From positions 3,224,001-3,288,000 of the forward strand of contig NC_020541.1 of the NCBI RefSeq assembly GCF_000230695.2: a DNA stretch of 64,000 nt, in the 5' to 3' direction. The translations under genes were made by a program, and so were the position numbers. Position 1 is the first letter of the stretch; each line of letters starts with the position of its first letter. The notes beneath the pieces are model-generated. The model made no database searches, was not told the origin of the DNA, and worked only from the letters and a program-made list of their open reading frames with translations. Source of the stretch: Rhodanobacter denitrificans. Its GTDB lineage: Bacteria; Pseudomonadota; Gammaproteobacteria; Xanthomonadales; Rhodanobacteraceae. Of this stretch, positions 36,660-45,287 are shown piece by piece.

Positions 36660-38498
36660 CTATGCCGGCGCGTTGATCACGGCCAGGAAATCGCTGCCAT
36701 AGCGCTTGAGCTTGGCCTCGCCGACACCGCTGATGGTGGCCAGCTCGTCTTCGTTGGCCGGCATGGCGCGCAGCATCGCCAGCAAGGTGGCGTCGTGGAA
36801 CACCACGTACGGCGGCACGCCCTGCTGCTTCGCCAGTTGCGTGCGCAGCGCGCGCAGCGCATCCCACAGCTCCTGCTCGTAGGCCTCGATGCCAAGGCTG
36901 CCGCCGCTGCCTTTATCCGACGTGACCAGCTTGCTGTCGCGCCGGCGCCGGCTGGCGCGTTCGGGGCGGGCATCCTCGCGCAGCTTCAGCTGGCGGCCGC
37001 CGCTGAGCACGCTGCGGCTGGCGGCGGTCAGGCGCAAGGTGCCGTAGCCTTCGGCGTCCGCTTCCAGCAGGCCGGCGGCGAGCAGCTGGCGGAACACCGA
37101 GCGCCACTGCTTCTCGTCGAGATCGGCGCCGACGCCGAAGGTGCTGAGCCGGTGGTGGTCGAGGGCGAGCACGCGCTCGGTTTCCTCGCCGCGCAGCACG
37201 TCGATCACGTGGCCGGAGCCGTAGCGCTGGCCGGTGCGGTACACCGCCGACAACGCCTTCTGTGCCGGCACCGTAGCGTCCCAGGTCTTCGGCGGCGCGA
37301 GGCAGTTGTCGCAATGACCGCAGGGGCCGGGATAGACCTCGCCGAACGCGCCCAGCAGCAGCTGGCGGCGACAACCGGTGGCCTCGGCGTAGGCCAGCAG
37401 CGACTCCAGCTTCTGCCGCTCCACCCGCTTGCGCTCGTCGGCCGATTCGGACTGCGCGATCATCTGGCTCATCGTCACCACGTCGGACAGGCCGTAGATC
37501 ATCCACGCCTCGGCCGGCAGCCCGTCGCGGCCGGCGCGACCGGTCTCCTGGTAATAGCCCTCGATGCTGCGCGGCAGGTCCAGGTGCGCCACGAAGCGCA
37601 CGTCCGGCTTGTCGATGCCCATGCCGAAGGCGACGGTGGCGACCATCACCACGCCGTCCTCGCGCAGGAAGCGCTGCTGGTTCTTCGCGCGCGTCGCCGC
37701 GTCCAGCCCGGCGTGGTACGGCAGCGCCTCGACGCCCGATTCGGCCAGCCATGCGGCGGTGTCGTCCACCTTGCGCCGGCTGAGACAGTAGACGATGCCG
37801 GATTCGCCCTGATGGCCCTGCAGGAATTCGGTGAGCTGGCGCTTCGCGTTGTGGCGCAGGCCGACCCGGTAGCCGATGTTCGGACGGTCGAAACTGGACA
37901 CGAACTGCCGGGCGTGCTGCAGCGACAGCCGCTCGACGATCTCCTCGCGCGTGCGCGGGTCGGCAGTGGCGGTGAGCGCGATGCGCGGCGCGTGCGGGAA
38001 ACGCTGGTGCAGGATCGCCAGCTCGCGGTATTCCGGGCGGAAATCGTGGCCCCACTGCGATACGCAGTGCGCCTCGTCGATCGCGAACAGCGCCACCTCG
38101 ATGCTTTCCAGCAGGCCCAGGAAACGCGGCGTGAGCAGCCGCTCCGGCGCGACATAGAGCAGGTTCAGTTCGCCGGCCAGCAGCTGGCGCTCGACCTCGC
38201 GCTGCGCTTCCGCGCTCAGGCTGGAGTTGAGATAGGCCGCGGCCACGCCCGCCTCGCGCAGCGCGTCGACCTGGTCCTGCATCAGCGCGATCAGCGGCGA
38301 CACCACGATGCCGGTGCCCTGGCGCAGCAACGCGGGGATCTGGTAGCACAGCGACTTGCCGCCACCGGTCGGCATCAGCACCAGCGCGTCACCGCCTTCG
38401 CCGAGGTGCTCGACCACGGCCTGTTGCTGGCCGCGGAAACTGGGGTAACCGAAAACGCTTTGCAGCAGGTCGAGGGCGGAGGCTTTCATCGACTGCAT
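36660..38498 (-). CDS. recQ: ATP-dependent DNA helicase RecQ
   Basis: The 612-residue protein shows the superfamily 2 helicase motifs: FRGQQQAVV (motif 0), Walker [30 protein letters not shown] and the motif VI region [10 protein letters not shown]. The RecQ zinc site follows (Cys before RRQLLLGAF and CGHCDNC), then a winged-helix RQC part and a C-terminal HRDC domain ending [11 protein letters not shown]. RecQ unwinds DNA 3'-5' in recombination and fork repair. The length is as expected. ATG 38498 is used; ATG 38489 three codons later is equally possible, and neither has a strong ribosome-binding site. Confidence 0.95.
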   Translation of the reverse strand: MQSMKASALDLLQSVFGYPSFRGQQQAVVEHLGEGGDALVLMPTGGGKSLCYQIPALLRQGTGIVVSPLIALMQDQVDALREAGVAAAYLNSSLSAEAQREVERQLLAGELNLLYVAPERLLTPRFLGLLESIEVALFAIDEAHCVSQWGHDFRPEYRELAILHQRFPHAPRIALTATADPRTREEIVERLSLQHARQFVSSFDRPNIGYRVGLRHNAKRQLTEFLQGHQGESGIVYCLSRRKVDDTAAWLAESGVEALPYHAGLDAATRAKNQQRFLREDGVVMVATVAFGMGIDKPDVRFVAHLDLPRSIEGYYQETGRAGRDGLPAEAWMIYGLSDVVTMSQMIAQSESADERKRVERQKLESLLAYAEATGCRRQLLLGAFGEVYPGPCGHCDNCLAPPKTWDATVPAQKALSAVYRTGQRYGSGHVIDVLRGEETERVLALDHHRLSTFGVGADLDEKQWRSVFRQLLAAGLLEADAEGYGTLRLTAASRSVLSGGRQLKLREDARPERASRRRRDSKLVTSDKGSGGSLGIEAYEQELWDALRALRTQLAKQQGVPPYVVFHDATLLAMLRAMPANEDELATISGVGEAKLKRYGSDFLAVINAPA

Positions 38499-38563
38499 GG
38501 TAACAAACCGGCCCGGCCCGGCCGCCGGAAATGGCGGCGGCGGCACGTCGGCGCCGCCACCGC

Positions 38564-38905
38564 TCAGGCGTCCGGCATGCCCCACAAGGCGTGATCGAGA
38601 TTGCCGTCCAGGCCGAAGCGCGACAGCGGCACGCGGCCGTTCTTCACCTCCACGCCTTCGGCGCGCAGCCGGCGCGACTGCTCGCGGAAACCGCGGCTGC
38701 CCGGCGGCATCGCGATGTGCCCGCTGGAACGCAGCACGCGATACCACGGCAGTTCCATGCCGTCGGGTACCTCGCCGAGCAGCCGACCGACCAGCCGCGC
38801 GCGCCCCGGCAGCCCCGCGCGGGCGGCGATCGCACCGTAACTGGCGACGCGGCCACGCGGAATCGCGGCGATGGCGGCGTAGATACGGGCGGCGGCCTCA
38901 TTCAT
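38564..38905 (-). CDS. alkyltransferase-like (ATL) DNA-binding protein
   Basis: The 113-residue protein is homologous to the DNA-binding domain of O6-methylguanine methyltransferase: [17 protein letters not shown], the Arg-finger region RARLVGRLL, and [10 protein letters not shown]. The reactive Cys of the PCHRV motif is replaced by Trp54. It therefore cannot accept a methyl group but should bind O6-alkylguanine and flag it for nucleotide excision repair, as shown for ATL proteins. The His of the motif is also changed, to Tyr. It lies 65 bp upstream of recQ on the same strand, so a shared transcript is possible. Confidence 0.88.
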   Translation of the reverse strand: MNEAAARIYAAIAAIPRGRVASYGAIAARAGLPGRARLVGRLLGEVPDGMELPWYRVLRSSGHIAMPPGSRGFREQSRRLRAEGVEVKNGRVPLSRFGLDGNLDHALWGMPDA

Positions 38906-38973
38906 GGTTCACGCGACGCTAGCGGGGATCCGTGGCAGAGTAGCTTCCGACCCTCGCCGACGGAAGCCGCCGC

Positions 38974-39378
38974 ATGCGCCATTTCGAAGCCGTGCGTTCC
39001 CATCTCGGCAGCCTGCACGAGCTGCGCCAGAACGATCCCTACCTGATCAGCTTCGACCTGAAACTGGCGCCGGATCGCTACCAGGGCATCTACCTGGCCG
39101 AACTGGAGGACGAGGCGGGGCTGCGTTACCTGCGCGTATCCACCCCGATCGGCCCGCTCGCCGGCACCGATCCCATCCGCTGCCTGCGCTTCAACTGGCA
39201 GCAGCGCACCGGCTTCCTCGCGGTGGCCGACCTGGACGGCTCGCCCTACCTGCACCTGTGCGAAAACCGTCCCTACGAATTCCTCGACCGTGCCGAGTTG
39301 CAGCGCGTGGTACGCGAACTGGGCGTGCTCGGCGATCAGCTGGAGCGACTCATCAGCGTTGGCGACGACGCGCTGTAA
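38974..39378 (+). CDS. conserved-looking hypothetical protein, 134 aa
   Basis: I do not recognise a named family. The protein is acidic, without signal peptide or membrane helix, and reads as an alpha/beta domain: MRHFEAVRSHLGSLHELRQNDP, a beta-rich middle (YLISFDLKLAPDRYQGIYLAELED; LRYLRVSTPIGPL; CLRFNWQQRTGFLAVADLDG; YLHLCENRPYEFL) and a C-terminal helix ending DDAL. The overall look recalls small chaperone-like or YbjN-type folds, but I would not assign it. An ATG after a purine-rich stretch (GACGGAAG) supports the start. Codon use resembles its neighbours. Confidence 0.65.
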   Translation: MRHFEAVRSHLGSLHELRQNDPYLISFDLKLAPDRYQGIYLAELEDEAGLRYLRVSTPIGPLAGTDPIRCLRFNWQQRTGFLAVADLDGSPYLHLCENRPYEFLDRAELQRVVRELGVLGDQLERLISVGDDAL

Positions 39379-39386
39379 GAACCCGA

Positions 39387-40499
39387 TCAGGCCACCAGGC
39401 GGAACACCAGCACCAGCCCATAGGCCAGCAGCGCGGTGACCGGCAGGGTCAGGATCCACGCCCACACCATGCGCTCGACCACCGACCAGCGGATCGAGTT
39501 GAAGCGTTTGGCCGCGCCCACGCCCATGATCGAGGCGGACACGTTGTGGGTGGTCGACACCGGGATGCCGAACGCCGAGGCGGCGAGGATGACCGCCGCC
39601 GAGCTGGTCTCGGCGGCGAAGCCGTTGATCGGGTGCAGCTTGACCATCTTGTGGCCGAGCGTCTTGATGATGCGCCAGCCGCCGCCGGCGGTGCCGGCGG
39701 CCATGGTCAGCGCAGAAACCACCTTCACCCATACCGGGATCTCGAAGCCACCGGCCGGGTTGCCATCGATGCGCAGGAAACCCAGCCACGCCGGCAGGTG
39801 ATCGAACTGGTGCGCGGTGGTGGCGCCGGCCAGCGCCAGCGCGATGATGCCCATGCTCTTTTGCGCGTCGTTCATGCCGTGCGCCACGCCCATCGCGCTG
39901 GCCGAGACGATCTGCGCCTTGCCGAAGAAGAAATTGACGAACGGGGTGCGCCCGAACCGGCGCGACCAGCCATGCCGGTTCGCGAACCAGGCCAGCAGTG
40001 CATACAGCGAGCCCATCAGGATGAAACTGATGATGAAGCCGGCCAGCGGCGACAGCACCATCGGGATGACCACTTTCGGGATCACGCCGTGGCCTTTCAG
40101 CCAGCTGCCCTCCACCCAGATCACCGAGGCGAAGTTGTTGTCCGAGGCGGCCAGCGCCGCGCCCACCAGCGAACCGACCAGTGCGTGGCTGGAACTGGAC
40201 GGCAGGCCCAGCCACCAGGTGATCAGGTTCCACACGATCGCCCCCAGCAGCGCGCAGATCAGCAGCTGCGAGCTCATCTCGACCACCCCGGCGTTGATCA
40301 GCCCGGAGGCGATCGTGGCCGCCACCGCGGTGCCCAGGAACGCGCCGACCAGGTTGGTGCCCGCCGCCATCAGCACCGCCTGGCCCGGGGTGAGCACCTT
40401 GGTCGCCACCACCGTGGCGATCGAATTGGCGGTGTCGTGGAAACCGTTGATGTAGGTGAAGACCAGCGCGATCACCACTACCGCGATGACGATGCTCAT
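39387..40499 (-). CDS. PiT-family low-affinity inorganic phosphate transporter
   Basis: The 370-residue membrane protein shows both PiT signature halves: FTYINGFHDTANSIATVVATKVLTP near the start and AHGMNDAQKSMGIIALAL near the middle, with about 10 helices in an inverted repeat. It moves phosphate as a metal-phosphate complex with protons. A PhoU-like DUF47 gene lies 84 bp upstream on the same strand, the usual partner that adjusts PiT activity. The length is short compared with E. coli PitA but normal for this bacterial type. Confidence 0.92.
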   Translation of the reverse strand: MSIVIAVVVIALVFTYINGFHDTANSIATVVATKVLTPGQAVLMAAGTNLVGAFLGTAVAATIASGLINAGVVEMSSQLLICALLGAIVWNLITWWLGLPSSSSHALVGSLVGAALAASDNNFASVIWVEGSWLKGHGVIPKVVIPMVLSPLAGFIISFILMGSLYALLAWFANRHGWSRRFGRTPFVNFFFGKAQIVSASAMGVAHGMNDAQKSMGIIALALAGATTAHQFDHLPAWLGFLRIDGNPAGGFEIPVWVKVVSALTMAAGTAGGGWRIIKTLGHKMVKLHPINGFAAETSSAAVILAASAFGIPVSTTHNVSASIMGVGAAKRFNSIRWSVVERMVWAWILTLPVTALLAYGLVLVFRLVA

Positions 40500-40583
40500 G
40501 CGCGGCCCCCGGCCATGGACGGGCGGCGGACGCGCGGCGCCGGGGCCGGGCAGTGCGGAATGCGCAGGGTCACGGGCCCGGCC

Positions 40584-41222
40584 TCAGGAGTTCTTCAGCA
40601 CGATCGAATAGACGATGTTGCCGACGTCGCGGCACTTGTCGATGGCCTTCTCGATCAGCTCGAACAGGTCCTTGGCCAGCATTGCCCGCATCACGTCGCC
40701 GCCCTCGACGTACAGCGTGCGGTACGGCGCCAACAGCATGCGGTCGCCTTCCGATTCCAGTGCCTGCAGGCGGTCTTGCAGCTTCTTCACCGGGTCGATG
40801 CGCAGGCCGCGGCGCAGCTCGCCGATCATCTCGACCACCACCTCGCTGGAACGCTGCAGCACCAGCGTGCGCTGGGTGAAATCCACTCCGGCCAGGCGGT
40901 CGGCCACGATCTCGTAGCGCTCGGCGAACTTCTCGATGGTCTTGGGAATCTTGTACAGCGCCGAATTCAGCGCCTCGATGTCCTCGCGGTCCAGCGCGGT
41001 GACGAAGGTGTTCACCAGCTCCTCGCTGATCTGCGCGGCCAGCGTCTTCTCGCGCGCGCGGGTGGCGGTGAAGGCCGCCATCACGGGGCCGCGGTCGGGC
41101 TGGGTCAGCAGTTCGTGCAGGGCCTTGGCGCTTTCGCTGACGGTGGCGGCGCTCTGTTCGAGCAGGCCATAGAACTTGTCGCCTTTGCCGAAAATCGTCT
41201 GCAATGAAAACATGCGGGCCAT
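40584..41222 (-). CDS. PhoU-like DUF47 protein, regulator of the phosphate transporter
   Basis: The 212-residue, all-helical protein matches the TIGR00153/DUF47 family: FGKGDKFYGLLEQSAATVSESAKAL, EDIEALNSALYKIPKTIEKFAERYEI, and the end DLFELIEKAIDKCRDVGNIVYSIVLKNS. These PhoU-like proteins are usually encoded beside PiT transporters and modulate them, as here. An internal ATG at 41213 (MFSLQ) three codons in may be the true start, as family members usually open with similar wording. Confidence 0.9.
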   Translation of the reverse strand: MARMFSLQTIFGKGDKFYGLLEQSAATVSESAKALHELLTQPDRGPVMAAFTATRAREKTLAAQISEELVNTFVTALDREDIEALNSALYKIPKTIEKFAERYEIVADRLAGVDFTQRTLVLQRSSEVVVEMIGELRRGLRIDPVKKLQDRLQALESEGDRMLLAPYRTLYVEGGDVMRAMLAKDLFELIEKAIDKCRDVGNIVYSIVLKNS

Positions 41223-41358
41223 GCCTGAGGGAACGGGATGACGGGAATGTTACAGGACCGTCGTGCTGCCCTGCATCAATGCCCGGCCCTGCCGGGGTGA
41301 TGCGAAAGCCCCGCAACCCTTACACTGCGCCCATGCACCCTCCTCCATCATCACCGCG

Positions 41359-42681
41359 ATGCTGACCGAAATCGCGCTCGTCCTCGTGCTGACTCTGTTC
41401 AACGGCTTCTTCGCCCTGTCGGAGATGGCGCTGGTGGCCTCGCGCAAGAGCCGCCTCAAGCAGATGGCCCGGAACAGCCGCAAGGCCGCCTCGGCCTTGC
41501 GGCACGCCGAGGCGCCGGAGCACTTCCTGTCCACCGTGCAGGTCGGCATCACCCTGGTGACGCTGATCACCGGTGCGGTCGCCGGCGACGCGCTGGGCGA
41601 GCACATCGCTGCCACCTTGCGGGGCGAACAGCTGGCGTGGCTGTTGCCGTACTCGCGGATCATTGGCATCGTGCTGGGCTTCGTGCTGATCTCCTTCATC
41701 CAGATCGTGATCGGTGAACTGGTGCCCAAGCGGCTGGCGCTGGCGGCACCGGAAAAGGTGTCGTCGTACGTGGCGATCCCGATGCTGCTGCTGTCGCGGC
41801 TGACCGCGCCGTTCGTGTGGCTGTTGAACGCGTCGAGCAACCTGCTGCTGCGCCTGCTGCGGGTCACCCGGCAAGGCAGCGCCGTGGTCACCGAGGAGGA
41901 GATCCGGCTGCTGGTCGCCGAGAGCGCCGAACAGGGCGTGCTCGACCCGGACGAACACAACATGGTCAACCGCGTGCTGCGCCTGGGCGACCGCACGGTC
42001 GACAGCGTGATGACCCCGCGCATGCGCATCGCCTGGCTGGACATCGCCGCGACCCGCGAGGAGAACATCGAGGTGCTGCGCGCAACCCCGTACTCGTGCT
42101 ACCCGGTGTATCGCGGCGACGAGAGCGAGGTGGTCGGTGTGGTCGAGGTGAAGCGCCTGCTGCACAGCTTCGCCGAAGGCACGCCGGAACTGTTCGGCCA
42201 CCTGGCCAAGCCGCTGTTCGTGCCGGCCACTGCGCGCGCGCTGGATCTGCTGGAGGAGTTCCGCGATGCCGAGACGCCGCTGGCGCTGGTGGTCGACGAG
42301 TACGGCGACATCGAGGGCGTGGTCACCGTCAACGACCTGCTGGCGGCCGTGGTCGGTGCCAGCCAGATCGGCCATGCCGGCAGCAACGAGGCCAGCCCGA
42401 TCATGCGGCGCGCCGACGGCAGCTGGCTGATCGACGGCAGCCTGTCCACCGACGACCTGCGCGAATTGCTGCAGATCGGCGAGCTTCCGGGCGAGGAGGA
42501 ACACGGCTACCGCACCGCCGCCGGCATGGTGATGACCGCCCTCGGCCACGTGCCGCAGACCGGCGAGATGTTCGCCTGGCACGGCATCCGCTTCGAGGTG
42601 GTCGACCTCGACGGCGCCCGCATCGACAAGCTGCTGGTCACCCCGGCGCCGTCGCTGGAACCGTCCGACGACGAGCAGTAG
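41359..42681 (+). CDS. CNNM/CorC-type membrane protein with CBS pair
   Basis: The 440-residue protein has an N-terminal DUF21 membrane domain (about 1-190; FNGFFALSEMALVASRKSRLKQM, IVIGELVPKRLAL), two CBS domains (about 205-330; VDSVMTPRMRIAWLD, LVVDEYGDIEGVVTVNDLL) and the C-terminal CorC_HlyC domain (GSWLIDGSLSTDDLRELL). Family members take part in magnesium or cobalt efflux and homeostasis; older notes call them hemolysin-like. All domains are intact. The ATG is the first with a proper hydrophobic segment. It is monocistronic, with palindromic repeats following. Confidence 0.9.
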   Translation: MLTEIALVLVLTLFNGFFALSEMALVASRKSRLKQMARNSRKAASALRHAEAPEHFLSTVQVGITLVTLITGAVAGDALGEHIAATLRGEQLAWLLPYSRIIGIVLGFVLISFIQIVIGELVPKRLALAAPEKVSSYVAIPMLLLSRLTAPFVWLLNASSNLLLRLLRVTRQGSAVVTEEEIRLLVAESAEQGVLDPDEHNMVNRVLRLGDRTVDSVMTPRMRIAWLDIAATREENIEVLRATPYSCYPVYRGDESEVVGVVEVKRLLHSFAEGTPELFGHLAKPLFVPATARALDLLEEFRDAETPLALVVDEYGDIEGVVTVNDLLAAVVGASQIGHAGSNEASPIMRRADGSWLIDGSLSTDDLRELLQIGELPGEEEHGYRTAAGMVMTALGHVPQTGEMFAWHGIRFEVVDLDGARIDKLLVTPAPSLEPSDDEQ

Positions 42682-42744
42682 CTGGACATTGCCCGCTGCT
42701 GCGCAGGGAAGGGGCAAGGTAGCGCGTGCCCTGCGGGTTCGGTC

Positions 42745-42768
42745 CCTCCCCCTGCTTGCAGGGGGAGG
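42745..42768. repeat. GC-rich palindrome, copy 1
   Basis: CCTCCCCCTGC-TT-GCAGGGGGAGG is a perfect inverted repeat with a two-base loop. A second copy lies 78 bp away, and the sequence between them also pairs (AGGAGGGGGT with ACCCCAACCCT-type sequence). No T tract follows, so it is more likely a repetitive element than a plain terminator. Confidence 0.75.
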
Positions 42769-42822
42769 TCAGGAGGGGGTCAAGCTCCTCGCTCTGCCTT
42801 GGCGAAGAGCACCCCACCCCAA

Positions 42823-42848
42823 CCCTCCCCTGCTACGCAGGGGGAGGG
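42823..42848. repeat. GC-rich palindrome, copy 2
   Basis: CCCTCCCCTGC-TAC-GCAGGGGGAGGG repeats copy 1 with small changes. The two lie between convergent genes and could act together as a bidirectional stop or RNA-stabilising structure. Confidence 0.75.
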
Positions 42849-42860
42849 AGCAAAAGCCGG

Positions 42861-43619
42861 CTACTTGTGCTTCGCCAGCCCCGCCATCCGCTGCGCATCG
42901 GCGAGGATGCCGTGCAGCACGCGCAGCTCGCGCGCGTCCGGCTGCGCGCGCTGGAACAGCTTGCGCAGGCGCAACATGATCGTGGTCGGCTCGCGCCCCT
43001 TGTGGAAGTCGATGTCGTCCAGCGTCTGCGCCAGGTGGCGGTAGAACTGTTCCATCTGCACCGCGTCGGCAGGCGGCTCGTCATGCTCCGGCGGTGGCGC
43101 CGGCGATTCGTCGCCGAGCATCGCCACGCGCAGCTCATAGGCCATCACCTGCACCGCCTGCGACAGGTTGAGCGAGCTGAAGTCGTCCACGCTGGGAATC
43201 CGCACCATCGCGTGGCAGCGCGCCAGCTCCTCGTTCTCCAGCCCGGTGCGCTCGTTGCCGAACACCAGCGCCACCTGCTCGCCGCGGGCCGCCGCAGCCA
43301 GCACCTGCTGCACCGCCTCGCGCGGGGAGATCTCCGGCAGGTTCACGCCGCGCCGGCGCGCCGACAGGCCCAGCGCCAGGCTGCTGCCAGCCAGGCCGTC
43401 CACCAGGTCGGCGTGGATGCCGGCGTTGGCCAGCACGTCGTCCGCGCCGGCGGCCAGCGCATTCGCCTCCGGATCGGGAAAACGATACGGGCTGACCAGC
43501 TCCAGCCGGGTGAAACCCATCGTGCGGATCGCCCGCGCCGCGCTGCCGATATTGCCCGGATGCGAGGTGCGCACCAGCACGTAGCAGATGCGGTCGGCGA
43601 GCTGCGGAAGATCGGTCAT
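42861..43619 (-). CDS. trmJ: tRNA (cytidine/uridine-2'-O)-methyltransferase TrmJ
   Basis: The 252-residue protein is a SpoU-type SPOUT methyltransferase: ICYVLVRTSHPGNIGSAARAIRTMGF, LVFGNERTGLENEEL and IPSVDDFSSLNLSQAVQVMAYELR form the knotted SAM site. The C-terminal extension (MEQFYRHLAQTLDDIDFHKGREPTT) is that of TrmJ, which methylates position 32 of several tRNAs. It lies divergently next to suhB, an arrangement also seen near trmJ in other gammaproteobacteria. The length fits. Confidence 0.92.
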   Translation of the reverse strand: MTDLPQLADRICYVLVRTSHPGNIGSAARAIRTMGFTRLELVSPYRFPDPEANALAAGADDVLANAGIHADLVDGLAGSSLALGLSARRRGVNLPEISPREAVQQVLAAAARGEQVALVFGNERTGLENEELARCHAMVRIPSVDDFSSLNLSQAVQVMAYELRVAMLGDESPAPPPEHDEPPADAVQMEQFYRHLAQTLDDIDFHKGREPTTIMLRLRKLFQRAQPDARELRVLHGILADAQRMAGLAKHK

Positions 43620-43732
43620 GCGAAGGACGGCCTGGCGACAGGGATCGACAAGGATAGTGGACGCGGGGCGGTCCGCACCCGCCTCTGCTAGAATCGCCGG
43701 CCGCAACCCCGCTCTCTTCCAAAGTCGAAACC

Positions 43733-44536
43733 ATGGCCAGACCACACGTCACGATCGCGGCGCGCGCCGCGCGTTCTGCAGGCAATGTGATCCTGCGCTA
43801 CATGAACCGCATCGACGGCCTCAATATCGTCGAGAAGCAGCAGATGGACTTCGTCTCCGAAGTCGACAAGCTGGCCGAGGCGGAAATCATCAAGGAACTG
43901 CGCCGCGCCTACCCCGACCACGCGATCCTCGCCGAGGAAAGCGGCGCGACCGGCAAGGGACCGCTGACCTGGGTGATCGACCCGCTGGATGGCACCCACA
44001 ACTACCTGCGCGGCATCCCGCACTTCAGCGTGTCGATCGCGCTGCTGGAAAAGGGCGTGCCGATCCACGCCGTGGTGTTCGACCCGCTGCGCGACGAGCT
44101 GTACACCGCCAGCAAGGGCGATGGCGCCTACCTCAACGACCGCCGCATGCGCGTCAGCAAGCGCGAGAACCTGGGCGGCGCAATGATCGCCACCGGCTTC
44201 CCGTTCCGCCAGCGAGGGCACCTTGCCGCGCAGCTGGACATGACCCGCGCCATCCTCGGCCAGGCCGAGGACATCCGCCGCTCCGGCTCCGCCGCGCTGG
44301 ACCTGGCCTACGTCGCCGCCGGCCGCTACGACGGCTACTTCGAGATCGGGCTGAAGCCGTGGGACATGGCTGCCGGCGTGCTGCTGGTGCATGAAGCCGG
44401 CGGCCGCTACTGCGACTTCGCCGGCCGCGACGGCATCCCCGAAAGCGGCAACCTCGTCGCCGGCAATCTCAACGTGGCGAAGGCGATGGTCGACGCGATC
44501 GGGCAGCAGGCGACGCCGGGGCTGCTCAAGGCCTGA
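43733..44536 (+). CDS. suhB: inositol-1-monophosphatase SuhB
   Basis: The 267-residue protein has the full metal-dependent phosphatase set: EESGATG (first metal Glu), WVIDPLDGTHNYLRGIPHF with the DPLDGT motif, and GLKPWDMAAG. It hydrolyses inositol phosphates and related sugar phosphates. SuhB in E. coli also joins ribosomal RNA antitermination complexes, a role not readable from sequence here. A hairpin follows the stop and serves as terminator. Confidence 0.94.
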   Translation: MARPHVTIAARAARSAGNVILRYMNRIDGLNIVEKQQMDFVSEVDKLAEAEIIKELRRAYPDHAILAEESGATGKGPLTWVIDPLDGTHNYLRGIPHFSVSIALLEKGVPIHAVVFDPLRDELYTASKGDGAYLNDRRMRVSKRENLGGAMIATGFPFRQRGHLAAQLDMTRAILGQAEDIRRSGSAALDLAYVAAGRYDGYFEIGLKPWDMAAGVLLVHEAGGRYCDFAGRDGIPESGNLVAGNLNVAKAMVDAIGQQATPGLLKA

Positions 44537-44560
44537 ACGGTGCGCCCGCTCGAAACGCAA

Positions 44561-44589
44561 GAAGGCGCCTGCGGGCGCCTTCGTCCTTT
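44561..44589. terminator. bidirectional terminator between suhB and hda
   Basis: GAAGGCGCC (44561-44569) pairs with GGCGCCTTC (44574-44582) around TGCG. It lies between the convergent suhB and hda stops. The downstream T-rich stretch is short (GTCCTTTC). Confidence 0.7.
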
Positions 44590-45287
44590 CAGGATGCCGC
44601 CTCGCGCAGGAACCCGCGCAGGAACGGAATGGTGATCCGCCGTTGCGCCGCCAGCGAGGCCACGTCCAGCTTGTCGAGCAGGTCGAGCAGCGCGCCGAGA
44701 TCACGCGCGTAGCGGGCGAACAGCCAGTCCAGCACGCCGTCGTCCAGTTCGATGCCGCGCGCGACGGCCTGCGCCTTCAGCACGGCGCGGCGCTCGGCGT
44801 CGTCCAGCGGTTTCAGCGCGAACTGGGTGCAGGCGCCGAGTCGCGAGCGCAGGTCAGGCAATTCGATGCCGAGCTGGGCCGGTGCGGTATCGGCGGCGAA
44901 CAGCAGCGCGCTGCCTTCGGCTTTCGCGCGGTTGTAGAGGTCGAACAGCGCGTGCTCGGCTTCGCGCTTGCCGGCGATCGCGCCGAGGTCGTCCAACGCC
45001 AGCAGTTCGCTGCCGGCGACGCCGCGCAGGGCAGCGGCATGATCGGACAGGGTAGCCAGCGGCAGATACTGCACGCACCGTCCCGCCGCGCTGGCCGCCT
45101 GGCAGGCGGCCATCAGCAGGTGGCTGCGGCCACTGCCGCCGGCACCGTGCAGGTAGATCCATGGTGCACTGGGCTCGAGTGCCAGTGCCTGCACCGCGAC
45201 CAGTGCGGCGGCATTGGCGCCGGCGTGGAAATATTCGAAACGCTGGCGGCGCGGCCAGCGCAAGGCCAGCGGCAGCTGCGGAATCAT
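44589..45287 (-). CDS. hda: DnaA-regulatory inactivator Hda
   Basis: The 232-residue protein is a DnaA-like AAA+ ATPase without the DNA-binding domain: IPQLPLALRWP resembles the clamp-binding start (QLPLAL), the Walker A is GAGGSGRSHLL, Walker B is LLALDDLGAI, and the sensor regions LRSRLGACTQFALKPLD and LLDLLDKLD follow. Hda with the sliding clamp triggers ATP hydrolysis by DnaA to prevent re-initiation. Its ATG overlaps the stop of the AI-2E transporter gene (ATGA), so it is translated from that transcript. Confidence 0.92.
   Translation of the reverse strand: MIPQLPLALRWPRRQRFEYFHAGANAAALVAVQALALEPSAPWIYLHGAGGSGRSHLLMAACQAASAAGRCVQYLPLATLSDHAAALRGVAGSELLALDDLGAIAGKREAEHALFDLYNRAKAEGSALLFAADTAPAQLGIELPDLRSRLGACTQFALKPLDDAERRAVLKAQAVARGIELDDGVLDWLFARYARDLGALLDLLDKLDVASLAAQRRITIPFLRGFLREAAS

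Noticed and set aside
41320..42717. Long antisense open frame over the CBS-domain membrane protein gene
   Set aside because: The sense strand encodes intact DUF21, CBS and CorC domains, whereas the antisense frame has none.
42745..42848. Palindromes considered as a CRISPR-like array
   Set aside because: Only two copies, no uniform spacers and no cas genes.
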